64,000 bases of DNA from Paenibacillus massiliensis subsp. panacisoli DSM 21345 (GCF_000426545.1 NZ_AUFO01000029.1:1-64000), one strand, 5' to 3'. Counted from the first letter of the stretch, positions 1 through 7,906 are shown. Notes: a model not told the origin generated them from the letters alone. Translations and numbers: made by a program.

Positions 1-172
1 AGCTACCGTTTCCGGTAGTTATCCCAGTCCAGAGGGCAGGTTGCCTACGTGTTACTCACCCGTCCGCCGCTAACCTCAGAAGAAGCAAGCTTCTTCATCC
101 GTCCGCTCGACTTGCATGTATTAGGCACGCCGCCAGCGTTCGTCCTGAGCCAGGATCAAACTCTCCAATAAA
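1..172 (-). rRNA. rrs: 16S ribosomal RNA, 5' end (partial)
   Basis: Read on the minus strand, this contains the universal 5' segment of bacterial 16S rRNA, including AGAGTTTGATCCTGGCTCAG followed by GACGAACGCTGGCGGCG and the ATACATGCAAGTCGAGCGG helix. The Bacillales-type 5' end TTTATTGGAGAG puts the start near 172. The gene runs off the left edge, so only about the first 170 nt are present. Its promoters and boxA lie just to the right. Confidence 0.97.
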
Positions 173-321
173 GTTATTGAAAAGAGCGATAGCTCATTTT
201 GAATCTGACGAGATTTAATATCTCATTAGTTTGCTCCAGTTTTCATACAGTCAAAGACATGTACCAAAAACCTTCGCGTTGGATTTTGCTTCACAAAATC
301 CGCTCACTCGTTGTTCAGTTT

Positions 322-331
322 TCAAAGATCA
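322..331 (-). promoter_or_regulatory. boxA antitermination site of the rRNA leader
   Basis: The minus strand reads TGATCTTTGA followed by AAACTGAACAACGAG, which matches the Firmicute boxA (TGnTCTTTGA). It lies about 150 nt upstream of the 16S 5' end inside the leader, where Nus-factor antitermination is expected. Confidence 0.75.
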
Positions 332-389
332 ACTTCATTCATTTGTTTCTTTTCTTGCGTTACCACCGCATCTCAGCGGCGACTTTTAT

Positions 390-418
390 AATATATCACA
401 CTCAATTTCATTTGACAA
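390..418 (-). promoter_or_regulatory. rRNA operon promoter, proximal
   Basis: Minus-strand -35 TTGTCA (413-418) and -10 TATATT (390-395) are separated by 17 bp. This is a strong sigma-A type promoter reading toward the 16S gene, with the start expected near 383. Confidence 0.8.
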
Positions 419-487
419 GACTTTTTTTCGCGTTTTATTTAATCAACGTTTTTTCTTAAGTCCTGCTCTTCGAAACGAGCGAAATTT

Positions 488-517
488 AATTTATCACGTT
501 AAGACTTATAAAGTCAA
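488..517 (-). promoter_or_regulatory. rRNA operon promoter, distal
   Basis: Minus-strand -35 TTGACT (512-517) and -10 TAAATT (488-493) with 18 bp spacing form a second promoter about 100 bp upstream of the first. Tandem promoters are usual for Bacillales rRNA operons. The -35 lies only about 15 bp from the stop codon of the small gene at 532-756. Confidence 0.6.
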
Positions 518-531
518 TACATATTTGAATT

Positions 532-756
532 TCATGAATAAGGGAGCTTCATTTTGCGAGCATACTTGGACAATTGCTTGGGTGGCGCAAAACGCGCATA
601 CATACGAAATACTGTTTTATACCGCAGAGCAATGGCATTGCGAATATCCTGATCAAGCCTTTTGTCCCCCATCTCCATCAGCATTTCGTCTAACTCACGT
701 CGGAGTACATAATCCAGTTCCTTGCACTCTTTTTCATTGAAAAGCATACCCATCAT
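532..756 (-). CDS. small conserved-looking protein of unknown function
   Basis: A 74-residue, highly charged, probably all-helical protein without a signal peptide or membrane segment. I do not recognise a domain. The ATG at 756 is chosen because AAGGGG sits 10 nt upstream; an in-frame TTG 21 nt earlier would overlap that site. The residue pattern (KECKELDYVLRREL near the start, RYKTVFRMYARFAPP near residue 50) is protein-like rather than random, and I have an impression of similar short proteins in Paenibacillus. It could be a free-standing gene between the spoIIM-like gene and the rRNA promoters. Function is unknown. Confidence 0.6.
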   Translation of the reverse strand: MMGMLFNEKECKELDYVLRRELDEMLMEMGDKRLDQDIRNAIALRYKTVFRMYARFAPPKQLSKYARKMKLPYS

Positions 757-1115
757 CAGAACCAGACCCCTTAGCAAATAGTAGTATTAAGGCAAGACTC
801 ATCCCACACACGCCCCAAGCCATAACCAAGGAGTAATCCACCTGTCTCAGACTAGCGCCTTCAACAGATGAATTGAGTAGAGCAAGCTACCGCATGTATG
901 GAATGCCTATGTTAACTCGTTGTTGCATGCACTAGTTCATTCTGTATCGTTGTCCCATGCTTTATACATTCATTAAACAAATCTAGCGAAGTTGAGACTC
1001 AGAACATGAAGGTTATTCATATCCTTTGATAGACTTGTCCAGGCAGCTCAAAGAAGATCAGCAGTAACCCAATCCCGGGAATCTGCCTTGCCTTTGGCCA
1101 ATCCTGTCACTCAAC
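757..1115. other. gene-poor intergenic stretch with a possible protein remnant
   Basis: No complete gene is supported here. On the minus strand 1017-1106 is an open stretch ending ARQIPGIGLLLIFFELPGQ plus six residues and a stop. It looks like the hydrophobic C-terminus of a membrane protein but has no plausible start. It may be the tail of a decayed gene downstream of the spoIIM-like gene. No terminator or tRNA was seen. Confidence 0.35.
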
Positions 1116-1730
1116 TTATCCCCCTAGCAGGCTGTAAGTTACTGTACTCTCAATGACTGCTGCTATGAACAGCAGAACGACCACCCACAAGGACATATTC
1201 CCTGTCTCACGCATAAATGTGGGCCAGTCCCTTCTCGTACTTCGCTCCCCGCTGATCGCCCCTGTAATGGACGACCATACCATCCCCCCGAATCTCAGGC
1301 CATACGCACAGGCAATGACGAGTACCGGTAGTTCGATGATGCCATGTGGCAATAAGCCTTTGACGATAAGGTCATATAAGCTGACTGTTCCGCTGGCTGC
1401 CACCATATGTACAAGAAAACCGATAACCATTCCGTTAATCGTAATAAACAGTAATGGAAAGATTCCAAATGCCGCCCCAAGAAAAATAACCAGTACGCAT
1501 TTAATTGCATTATTCAAAAATATAAAGACAAAGAAGCTGAGCTGTGCATTATCCGATTGCTGCAGTCCTTGCGCCACCTCTCCTAGCTGATCCAGTTGAT
1601 TCACTAGTAAGGACTGTATAGCCCCCGTGCTGAACCAGCCTGCAGCCATACTCAGACCAAAAATAATTGTAGTAATCCAAATCAAGGCGCTCATCGAGTG
1701 CAAGATACTTAGAAATTTTTTCAACCCCAT
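1116..1730 (-). CDS. SpoIIM-like membrane protein (DUF95 family)
   Basis: This 204-residue integral membrane protein resembles stage II sporulation protein M. Hydrophobic segments lie near residues 15-33, 66-112, 128-148 and 180-200. The family signature is visible: a polar NN before a long hydrophobic stretch containing FGIFP and NGMVIGF, then PHGIIELP near residue 129. SpoIIM works with SpoIID and SpoIIP in septal peptidoglycan remodelling and engulfment. Many Firmicutes also carry SpoIIM-like paralogs, so the exact role is uncertain. GGAGG lies 7 nt before the ATG. It is divergent from pdaB with about 100 bp between, next to sporulation genes. Confidence 0.8.
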   Translation of the reverse strand: MGLKKFLSILHSMSALIWITTIIFGLSMAAGWFSTGAIQSLLVNQLDQLGEVAQGLQQSDNAQLSFFVFIFLNNAIKCVLVIFLGAAFGIFPLLFITINGMVIGFLVHMVAASGTVSLYDLIVKGLLPHGIIELPVLVIACAYGLRFGGMVWSSITGAISGERSTRRDWPTFMRETGNMSLWVVVLLFIAAVIESTVTYSLLGG

Positions 1731-1831
1731 TGTCTGTCCTCCTATATTCTGGTGAAGTCATATTTTACTTGTTGCTGAAATAGGGATAAATAAACAAGCT
1801 GAACAAGCATTGCGGGAAAGGGGAAACGATC

Positions 1832-2620
1832 ATGAATTCGTTTTTTTATGTAATTAGCGGCAAGACCATTAAACGAAGTCTTATAGCAATAGCTGCAGCA
1901 ATATTTGCGCTAGGCATTATTTATGTGGAGACCAGTGACATCAGTGTCTTCTCTGAAGAGGCACCCTCAGCTGTGTATAGCGTACCAAGCGACAAAAAGG
2001 TTATTGCACTGACCTTCGACATTAGTTGGGGTGAGAAGCGAGCAGCACCTATTCTGCAGGTACTGAAGGACAAGAATGTGCAAAAGGCGACATTCTTCCT
2101 CTCCTCCCCCTGGGGCAAGACCCATCCCGAGCTTGTAAATGAAATCAAGGACAGTGGCTTCGAAATCGGCAGCCATGGTCATAAGCACGAGAACTACACT
2201 AGCCTGAGTGACGAGGACATCCGCAAACAAATCACTACTGCTCATACTATGTTAACCGAATTAACAGGGAAAGAACCTAAATTAATTCGCATGCCTAATG
2301 GAGATTTTGACAAACGCGTGCTGCAAATCACATCCGATCTTGGCTATACCGCCATTCAATGGGATACTGACTCATTGGATTGGAAGAATCCAGGGACCCA
2401 GGCCATTATTGATCGGGTTGTAAGTAAAGCTCATCCGGGCGATATTGTCCTCCTGCATGCGAGTGATTCTGTGACCCAGACGCATGAAGCATTGCCAGTA
2501 ATTATAGATAAGCTTCGTGAGCAGGGCTATGAGTTCGTCTCTGTATCCGAGCTGCTGCAGCAAGGCACAGCCCAAGGCAAGGAAGTTCGTGACCAGGCCG
2601 CAACTTATACGAATCCCTAA
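1832..2620 (+). CDS. pdaB: PdaB-type sporulation polysaccharide deacetylase
   Basis: A 262-residue protein with an N-terminal membrane anchor (about 15-31) followed by a NodB-type deacetylase domain (about 55-245). Motif 1 reads TFDISWG (61-67), so the second Asp of the usual TFDDG is replaced, as is typical for PdaB. Motif 2 is SHGHKH (114-119), with H115 and H119 as likely metal ligands. RMPNG (143-147) and LLHASD (207-212) complete the active site. PdaB is needed for stable spore cortex in Bacillus. AAAGGGG precedes the ATG at about 8 nt. A weak hairpin at 2706-2724 may terminate it. Confidence 0.93.
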   Translation: MNSFFYVISGKTIKRSLIAIAAAIFALGIIYVETSDISVFSEEAPSAVYSVPSDKKVIALTFDISWGEKRAAPILQVLKDKNVQKATFFLSSPWGKTHPELVNEIKDSGFEIGSHGHKHENYTSLSDEDIRKQITTAHTMLTELTGKEPKLIRMPNGDFDKRVLQITSDLGYTAIQWDTDSLDWKNPGTQAIIDRVVSKAHPGDIVLLHASDSVTQTHEALPVIIDKLREQGYEFVSVSELLQQGTAQGKEVRDQAATYTNP

Positions 2621-2737
2621 ATGATTCTGTAATTAGCATCAGAACAACATATAAGCAAAAAGCATCAAGCAACGGCATCAAGCAAAAACAGATGGATCTA
2701 TATTGGAGCTAACAAATGTTGGCTCTTATTTGTGTTG

Positions 2738-2768
2738 ATTATAATTCGGCCTTGTTCGTCGCATACTA
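2738..2768 (+). promoter_or_regulatory. candidate forespore (sigma-G type) promoter of gerD
   Basis: CATACTA (2762-2768) is a perfect sigma-G/F type -10. ATTATA (2738-2743), 18 bp upstream, matches the last three bases of the TGnATA -35. GerD is sigma-G dependent in B. subtilis, so the placement fits. The -35 match is weak. Confidence 0.55.
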
Positions 2769-2796
2769 CCCACAGTAAAGACAAGGAGGCTACAGC

Positions 2797-3525
2797 ATGA
2801 AAAGGCCGGATTATCGTTGGTTCAGCTTAATGCTTGTACTCGGCATCATCCTGAGCGGTTGCGGATCTGATCAAAATTATTCCTCTCCTCCTCAGAGCAG
2901 CTATAAGGAAACGAAGTCCATGGTCATTGACATTCTTAAAAGTGACGATGGTAAAAAAGCCGTAGAAGAGGCCCTTACTGGCCAATCCAGCTCTGAAAGT
3001 TCCTCTGGTGGTGGCAGTGAAAACGAAGAAGGCGGCGAAGGCAAAGAGAAATCCTCCGGTGGCGGCATGAGTATGAAGATGCTTTTGCCCTCAAGAACGA
3101 ATGAGGACATTCGTATGGCTGTAAAGGATACGCTCACGTCTCCTGCTTACCAGAAGGAATTCGAGAAGATCATGACAGATCCGAAATTCGCTGGCGAATT
3201 TGCCAAGGTCATCACCGCTCAGAATAAAAAGCTACACATGGAGCTTATCAAGGACCCAGCTTATCAGAAGTCCATGGAAGACATGTTCAAGTCACCAGAG
3301 GTCTCACAGATGCTCTTGGAGATGACTAAATCACCGGAATATCGTAAGCAGACCATGTCCATTATGCAGGAGGCAATGCAAAATCCATTGTTCCGCTTGG
3401 AAGTACTGAGCCTGCTCAAGACAGCTGTCAAAGAAGAACTCGAACCGAAGGAAGAAAAAAAGGGCGAATCCAAGTCCGGCGAAGAAGAAAAAGGTCAAGG
3501 TCAACAAGGCGGCGCTTCTCAGTAA
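2797..3525 (+). CDS. gerD: spore germination lipoprotein GerD
   Basis: A 242-residue lipoprotein. The signal peptide ends in a lipobox ILSGC with lipidated C22. GerD clusters germinant receptors in the inner spore membrane and is needed for fast nutrient germination. After a short helix (35-60) comes a Ser/Gly/Glu-rich linker (63-91). Then three related segments follow, around SPAYQKEFEKIM, DPAYQKSMEDMF and SPEYRKQTMSIM, and a charged Glu/Lys/Gln tail. AAGGAGG lies 8 nt before the ATG. The neighbours pdaB, mrp and cwlD match the gerD neighbourhood of B. subtilis, except that kbaA is absent. Confidence 0.93.
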   Translation: MKRPDYRWFSLMLVLGIILSGCGSDQNYSSPPQSSYKETKSMVIDILKSDDGKKAVEEALTGQSSSESSSGGGSENEEGGEGKEKSSGGGMSMKMLLPSRTNEDIRMAVKDTLTSPAYQKEFEKIMTDPKFAGEFAKVITAQNKKLHMELIKDPAYQKSMEDMFKSPEVSQMLLEMTKSPEYRKQTMSIMQEAMQNPLFRLEVLSLLKTAVKEELEPKEEKKGESKSGEEEKGQGQQGGASQ

Positions 3526-3543
3526 ACAAACAGCTACATTTCC

Positions 3544-3571
3544 AAAAAAAGCTGGCCTCGGCCAGCTTTTT
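3544..3571 (+). terminator. intrinsic terminator after gerD
   Basis: AAAAAAGCTGGC, loop CTCG, GCCAGCTTTTT forms a perfect 6-bp GC stem flanked by A- and T-tracts. It can act in both directions and would also end mrp transcription from the other strand. Confidence 0.9.
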
Positions 3572-3603
3572 CACATTAATATTTCCGTAGTATGTCCACC
3601 AAC

Positions 3604-4710
3604 CTACGAATTCACCTTACGTGCCAAAAGTCCGCGTACCATCTCATCGTATATTTCTCCCTGAACGGTATCAGGCTTGTACACCGACGGGGAAAAATCA
3701 GGCTCTGAAGGATGATTATCCGGGGCACCCAATGGAATCTGTGCCAGAAGTGGTGCATGCACAGTGTCTGCAAGCATAGCCCCGCCCCCCTTACCAAACA
3801 CATAGTCCTTTTCCCCATTGGATGCGATGTAATAAGACATATTCTCGACTACACCAAGAATCTCGTGCGATGTCTGAATAGCCATGGCTCCGGCCCTTGC
3901 TGCTACAAAGGCTGCTGTTGCATGAGGTGTGGTGACGATAATCTCTTTGCTGTGTGGAATCATCTGGTGTACATCTAGTGCTACATCTCCTGTTCCCGGT
4001 GGCAAATCAAGCAGTAGATAGTCTAGCTCGCCCCAGGCCACATCGCTAAAGAACTGTCTCAGCATTCTGCCCAGCATAGGCCCACGCCATACTACCGGAT
4101 TATTCTCACGTACGAAGAATCCCATAGACATGACCTTGACACCAAAGCGCTCGACAGGATGAATAACACCATCTACAACCTCAGGATACGTCTCGATCCC
4201 CATCATGTCTGGCACGCTAAATCCATAAATGTCCGCATCTATAACACCAACACGCTTACCTGCGCGAGCAAGAGCAACCGCAAGGTTAACCGTTACGGTA
4301 GACTTGCCGACACCACCTTTTCCACTGGCAATCGCGATAAATTCCACCCCTGATGCCTCATCCAGCAGCTCATGTCCTTCCATCCCCGCAGCGTGTCCCT
4401 TCGTTAGAACAGGGTCTTCTGCTGGGTCAGCTACTGTGGATTCGCCAATTGTAGAACGCTCATGCTCCGAGGCCTCGCGGAACCGAACATGGATATGAAG
4501 GTTCTCCGTTTCGTTCAAACGCCCTTGAATCTCCTGAAGAAGGCCTTCTTTCTCTTCCTCTGTCGCATCCATCAGCACCACGGTCAGTGAAATTCGATCT
4601 TCTCTTACGACAATATCACGTACAAAATCCAGGCTTGTTAAGCTCTTGCCAGTTCGGGGTTCAACTATTGGCTCCAGCTTCTGCAGAATCTCTTCTTTAG
4701 ATTGCATCAT
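3604..4710 (-). CDS. mrp: Mrp/NBP35-family P-loop ATPase (SalA-like)
   Basis: A 368-residue protein with an N-terminal MIP18/DUF59-like domain (about 5-75), a flexible linker, and a Mrp/ApbC ATPase domain (about 120-365). The deviant Walker A is SGKGGVGKST (129-138). DAD (158-160) and LLLDLPPGTGD (222-232) form switch regions. The C-terminal CxxC that binds Fe-S clusters in many Mrp proteins is missing: ENMSYY is followed by IASNGEKDYVFG. This resembles B. subtilis SalA, a regulator near gerD and cwlD, rather than an Fe-S carrier. AGAGGTG precedes two consecutive ATG codons; the first is used here. Confidence 0.92.
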   Translation of the reverse strand: MMQSKEEILQKLEPIVEPRTGKSLTSLDFVRDIVVREDRISLTVVLMDATEEEKEGLLQEIQGRLNETENLHIHVRFREASEHERSTIGESTVADPAEDPVLTKGHAAGMEGHELLDEASGVEFIAIASGKGGVGKSTVTVNLAVALARAGKRVGVIDADIYGFSVPDMMGIETYPEVVDGVIHPVERFGVKVMSMGFFVRENNPVVWRGPMLGRMLRQFFSDVAWGELDYLLLDLPPGTGDVALDVHQMIPHSKEIIVTTPHATAAFVAARAGAMAIQTSHEILGVVENMSYYIASNGEKDYVFGKGGGAMLADTVHAPLLAQIPLGAPDNHPSEPDFSPSVYKPDTVQGEIYDEMVRGLLARKVNS

Positions 4711-4780
4711 GAAAGCACCTCTGCTTCATAGAATGGTATGTATGTCGTACTGAGCTTCCATTATACCATTATCTCCTAGC

Positions 4781-5542
4781 CTATGACGAAGGATTCAGCT
4801 TTTCGCCAGACATGTAGCGGAGAATGCCTTTATAGAGAGCAGCTGACACCTTGCGCTGATAGGCTTCATCTGCCAGCAGTCTTGCTTCGGCAGGATTGGA
4901 CAAGAAGCCGATTTCCACCAGTGCCGAGGGCACCTGCAGCTTCTGTAGCAAATACACCGTATTCACAGTCTTGGCCACCCGGTCCGTATTCTCCATGCTG
5001 CGTCTGATCTCATCCTGAATCAATTCAGCAACTGTCGCATTATCTGCATGATTAGGGTAGTAAAAGGTCTGAGCACCACTCCAACGACTGGAAGGCATAC
5101 TATTCATGTGAATGCTGACGAACAAATCCGGACTCTGTTCCTCGATCATTCGGACTCGCTGCTTGAGATCCTCCGTCTTGCGTCTGGCATAGCCCCGTGT
5201 ATCGGGGGAAGCCAGATCATGATCCCGTTCCCGTGTCAGGATTACCATAGCTCCCGCCTGCTGTAAATAATCACGTAGATAGAGAGCAATGGCGAGATTA
5301 AGATCCTTTTCGATGACCCCCCCCTTACTTACTGCACCACCATCTGGCCCGCCATGACCAGCATCCAGTACAATGACTTTTCCCGATAGTGGCAATCCCC
5401 ATGAATTCCAGGTTCGCGATACAGGATTCTCATATAGCACAAGGGTGACCAGGAGTACCCCTAGCCCTAATAAGACCCCTATCCTCTTGACCGTGCTATA
5501 ACGTATCCACATCATGGTGGTGCGATGACGATGCTTAGACAT
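4781..5542 (-). CDS. cwlD: N-acetylmuramoyl-L-alanine amidase CwlD
   Basis: A 253-residue Amidase_3 enzyme with one N-terminal transmembrane anchor (about 20-37). Zinc ligands are H63 in DAGHG, E78 in VIEKDLN and H145 in SIHMNS. The catalytic Glu is E210 in ALVEIGFLSN. CwlD cleaves the peptide from muramic acid so that muramic-delta-lactam can form in spore cortex, which is needed for germination. GGAGG sits 8 nt before the ATG. It is followed by mrp after about 70 nt, and a sporulation-type promoter lies upstream. Confidence 0.93.
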   Translation of the reverse strand: MSKHRHRTTMMWIRYSTVKRIGVLLGLGVLLVTLVLYENPVSRTWNSWGLPLSGKVIVLDAGHGGPDGGAVSKGGVIEKDLNLAIALYLRDYLQQAGAMVILTRERDHDLASPDTRGYARRKTEDLKQRVRMIEEQSPDLFVSIHMNSMPSSRWSGAQTFYYPNHADNATVAELIQDEIRRSMENTDRVAKTVNTVYLLQKLQVPSALVEIGFLSNPAEARLLADEAYQRKVSAALYKGILRYMSGEKLNPSS

Positions 5543-5613
5543 ACAAGAAACCTCCTATCGGCGTACTTTCCAGGAAGATAGACCGGGTTCAAGGAAGGTT
5601 TTTCTTGTGATTG

Positions 5614-5642
5614 TAGAATGGCTCAGCCCCGCTGAGAATTCA
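5614..5642 (-). promoter_or_regulatory. candidate sigma-G/F-type promoter of cwlD
   Basis: On the minus strand CATTCTA (5614-5620) fits the CATnnTA -10 and TGAATT (5637-5642) the -35, 16 bp apart. The spacer contains the palindrome CTCAGC-GGG-GCTGAG. B. subtilis cwlD has sporulation-sigma promoters, so the position is reasonable. Spacing is slightly short. Confidence 0.45.
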
Positions 5643-5660
5643 CACATTCTAGAATCGTCA

Positions 5661-5715
5661 AAAAAACGCCTCCGTTCCCATACAGACTCTTATAATCTAT
5701 ATGGGACAAGGCGCT
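5661..5715 (-). terminator. intrinsic terminator after sat
   Basis: The minus strand forms a long imperfect stem (GCGCCTTGTCCCATA against TATGGGAACGGAGGCG) followed directly by seven T residues. It closes the cysH-sat unit about 60 nt past the sat stop codon. Confidence 0.88.
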
Positions 5716-5769
5716 CAATTAGAACTTTTCAGGATTGATTGAAGGTTATCAGAAATGGTTAACGATCCA

Positions 5770-6939
5770 TTAGGAATGAACCTGCTCGGACATCCCCTCA
5801 ATCAGTATTTGTGCGACTTCAGGTCGCGTGAACTCCGGCGGAGGGCATTTCCCTTCACGTAGTAATCCCCTCACCTTGGTACCCGATAACGTGAGATGGG
5901 ATTCCTTGCCATGTGGACAAGTCTTGCTGGACGCCATGTTGCCGCAAGTCGTGCAGAAGAAGCTATGCTCAAAAAACAGCGGAGTTATTCCAAGCTCCTC
6001 AGCGGTAAAGTTACGGAATATCTCCTGAGCCTCATAGGTACCATAATAATCACCCACCCCAGCATGGTCACGACCAACAATGAAATGCGTGCAGCCATAA
6101 TTTTTGCGGACCATTGCATGAAATATAGCTTCTCTTGGCCCCGCATAACGCATCGCAGCTGGAAATACCCCCAGAAATGTACGATCCGAAGGATAATAAT
6201 GTTCCAGTAGCGTCAGATAGCTCTTCATGCGAACATCTGCCGGAACATCATCAGACTTCGTCTCACCAACAAGTGGATTCAGGAACAACGCATCGACAAT
6301 CTCCATGGCGCTCTTCTGGATATACTCATGAGCTCTGTGGACCGGATTACGCGTCTGAAATCCTACGACTGTCTTCCATCCCTGCTTGGCAAAATGTTCG
6401 CGTGTCTGAGCCGGATCGAAATAGAACTCGGCGAATCGCTTCGGCTGAGGACGATTTAATACCTGAATATGACCGCCTACATTCACAGGTGGACGCTCCA
6501 GCAGCTTCTGCACACCAGGATGCGCAGGGTCATCCGTCTTGAATACTTTGACCGCCTCTTCTCCACGATCCGGGCGATACAGACTTGTAATCTCAATAAC
6601 ACCATAGACTACGGCATCCTCTGCTCCGATCAGAGCTGCCTTCTCCCCAACAGTAAGACGACTAGCTGTGTCCTCATCTACTGATAATGTAATCGGGATA
6701 CTCCAGACGGTGCCATCATGCAGACGCATGGTCGACACAACGGACAAATAGTCTCTCTCATCCATAAACCCTGTCAATGGGGAAAAGGCCCCAACCCCAA
6801 TGAGATCCAAATCCGAGATTGCCCACGTATTGATACGAATGTTCTCCAAGCCAGAAGCGATCTGTAAAAGAGAAGTACGTTCCTCTCCTTCCACGATACG
6901 ATTGATCAAGGTGCCGCCGTGCGGTGCTAAGCCAGACAT
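5770..6939 (-). CDS. sat: sulfate adenylyltransferase (ATP sulfurylase)
   Basis: A 389-residue single-domain ATP sulfurylase, the form common in Bacillales, which makes adenylyl sulfate (APS) from sulfate and ATP. The nucleotide-binding motif QTRNPVHRAH is at 195-204 and GRDHAG at 289-294. A CTTC pair (C329, C332) with C341 may bind zinc, as in some homologs. There is no fused APS kinase domain. AAGGAG lies 7 nt before the ATG. It follows cysH after about 117 nt and ends at a strong terminator, so the two genes probably form one transcript. Confidence 0.96.
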   Translation of the reverse strand: MSGLAPHGGTLINRIVEGEERTSLLQIASGLENIRINTWAISDLDLIGVGAFSPLTGFMDERDYLSVVSTMRLHDGTVWSIPITLSVDEDTASRLTVGEKAALIGAEDAVVYGVIEITSLYRPDRGEEAVKVFKTDDPAHPGVQKLLERPPVNVGGHIQVLNRPQPKRFAEFYFDPAQTREHFAKQGWKTVVGFQTRNPVHRAHEYIQKSAMEIVDALFLNPLVGETKSDDVPADVRMKSYLTLLEHYYPSDRTFLGVFPAAMRYAGPREAIFHAMVRKNYGCTHFIVGRDHAGVGDYYGTYEAQEIFRNFTAEELGITPLFFEHSFFCTTCGNMASSKTCPHGKESHLTLSGTKVRGLLREGKCPPPEFTRPEVAQILIEGMSEQVHS

Positions 6940-7056
6940 TTTCTCACTCCTTACGATAGTGGTTACTATAAGATAAATGAATGCCTTTCTTGCTAGGTGA
7001 TAAAATGATGCGTCTATTCGTATTCCGGCTAATGAGCTGTATTGATTTATAAGAGC

Positions 7057-7749
7057 TTATTTATGAAGTCCGCATTCTGTCTTATCATTACCAGACCAAC
7101 GACCTGCACGCGGGTCTTCTCCTGCAGCCACCTGTCTGGTGCAATATTCACAACCAATGCTTGGATAATTGCGGTCATGCAGCGGATTATAGATAATTCC
7201 GTTGTCTCTGATGTACTGCCATACATCCTCTGAAGTCCAGTGAGCAATCGGGTTGAATTTTACAAGTCCGAATTTTTGATCATATTCGATTTTTTTGGCA
7301 TTGGCACGTGTAGGCGCCTGATCTCTGCGAATCCCCGTAATCCAGGCCTCATACTGCGATAGGATTCTAGTAAGTGGCTCTACCTTGCGAATGTTGCAGC
7401 ATGCGTTGGGGTCTGACTTCCACAGCTCTTCACCATGCTGCTGCGCCTGCTCCTCCGGTGTGATCTGCGGCGCTACCTTTACAAAGTCAATGTTGTAATG
7501 GTCTGCCAGTCGATCACGCGTATCATAGGTCTCCTGAAAATGAAAATCGGTATCCAGATAGAAAATGTCTGTGGATGGGCTTATCTTCTGAAGCATATCA
7601 ACCAATACAACATCCTCTGCCCCAAAGCTGCAAGCAAATGTAATGTTCGGGAAGGTCTCCACAGCATACCGAATAATATCCTCTGGTGATGCATGCTCCA
7701 GCTCCACGGCTTTCACTTCAATCAAGCGTTCCTTTTCCAATAGGTTCAT
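7057..7749 (-). CDS. cysH: APS/PAPS reductase CysH (4Fe-4S type)
   Basis: A 230-residue thioredoxin-dependent reductase converting activated sulfate to sulfite. The [4Fe-4S] cysteines are all present: CC at 117-118, C200 and C203 in GCEYC. The catalytic Cys is C226 in ECGLH at the very C-terminus. The Fe-S set marks the APS-accepting group, which fits the absence of an APS kinase gene here. The start has AAGGAG 11 nt upstream. Downstream sat makes its substrate. Confidence 0.95.
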   Translation of the reverse strand: MNLLEKERLIEVKAVELEHASPEDIIRYAVETFPNITFACSFGAEDVVLVDMLQKISPSTDIFYLDTDFHFQETYDTRDRLADHYNIDFVKVAPQITPEEQAQQHGEELWKSDPNACCNIRKVEPLTRILSQYEAWITGIRRDQAPTRANAKKIEYDQKFGLVKFNPIAHWTSEDVWQYIRDNGIIYNPLHDRNYPSIGCEYCTRQVAAGEDPRAGRWSGNDKTECGLHK

Positions 7750-7808
7750 GATTCACATAGCTCCTTCATTCATTTTAGGCTGCTACACAATACCTACTAA
7801 TCAAATAT

Positions 7809-7832
7809 GAATTATTAAGTTAAGTATAATTC
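7809..7832. promoter_or_regulatory. palindromic operator candidate over the cysH promoter
   Basis: GAATTAT, 10 bp, ATAATTC is a perfect 7-bp inverted repeat that covers the -10 of the cysH promoter. A repressor bound here would block cysH-sat. Which regulator would bind (CymR- or LysR-type) cannot be told from the sequence. Confidence 0.45.
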
Positions 7833-7850
7833 TTTTTGGTAAAAAGTCAA
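7823..7850 (-). promoter_or_regulatory. promoter of cysH-sat
   Basis: Minus-strand -35 TTGACT (7845-7850), 16 bp spacer, -10 TATACT (7823-7828). The predicted start leaves a leader of about 65 nt before cysH. Confidence 0.75.
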
Positions 7851-7877
7851 CGCGTTTGCAGCAGTTTGCCCCACGAG

Positions 7878-7906
7878 TTGGATTGCCTTTTCTTTTATCA
7901 TAAAGT
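7878..7906 (+). promoter_or_regulatory. candidate promoter of the malic enzyme gene
   Basis: Plus-strand -35 TTGGAT (7878-7883), 17 bp, -10 TAAAGT (7901-7906). It is divergent from the cysH promoter about 30 bp away and leaves an approximately 105-nt leader. Confidence 0.55.

Noticed and set aside
231..740. 169-codon plus-strand open frame over the rRNA leader
   Set aside because: It overlaps two minus-strand rRNA promoters, boxA and the small minus-strand gene, and has no ribosome-binding site.
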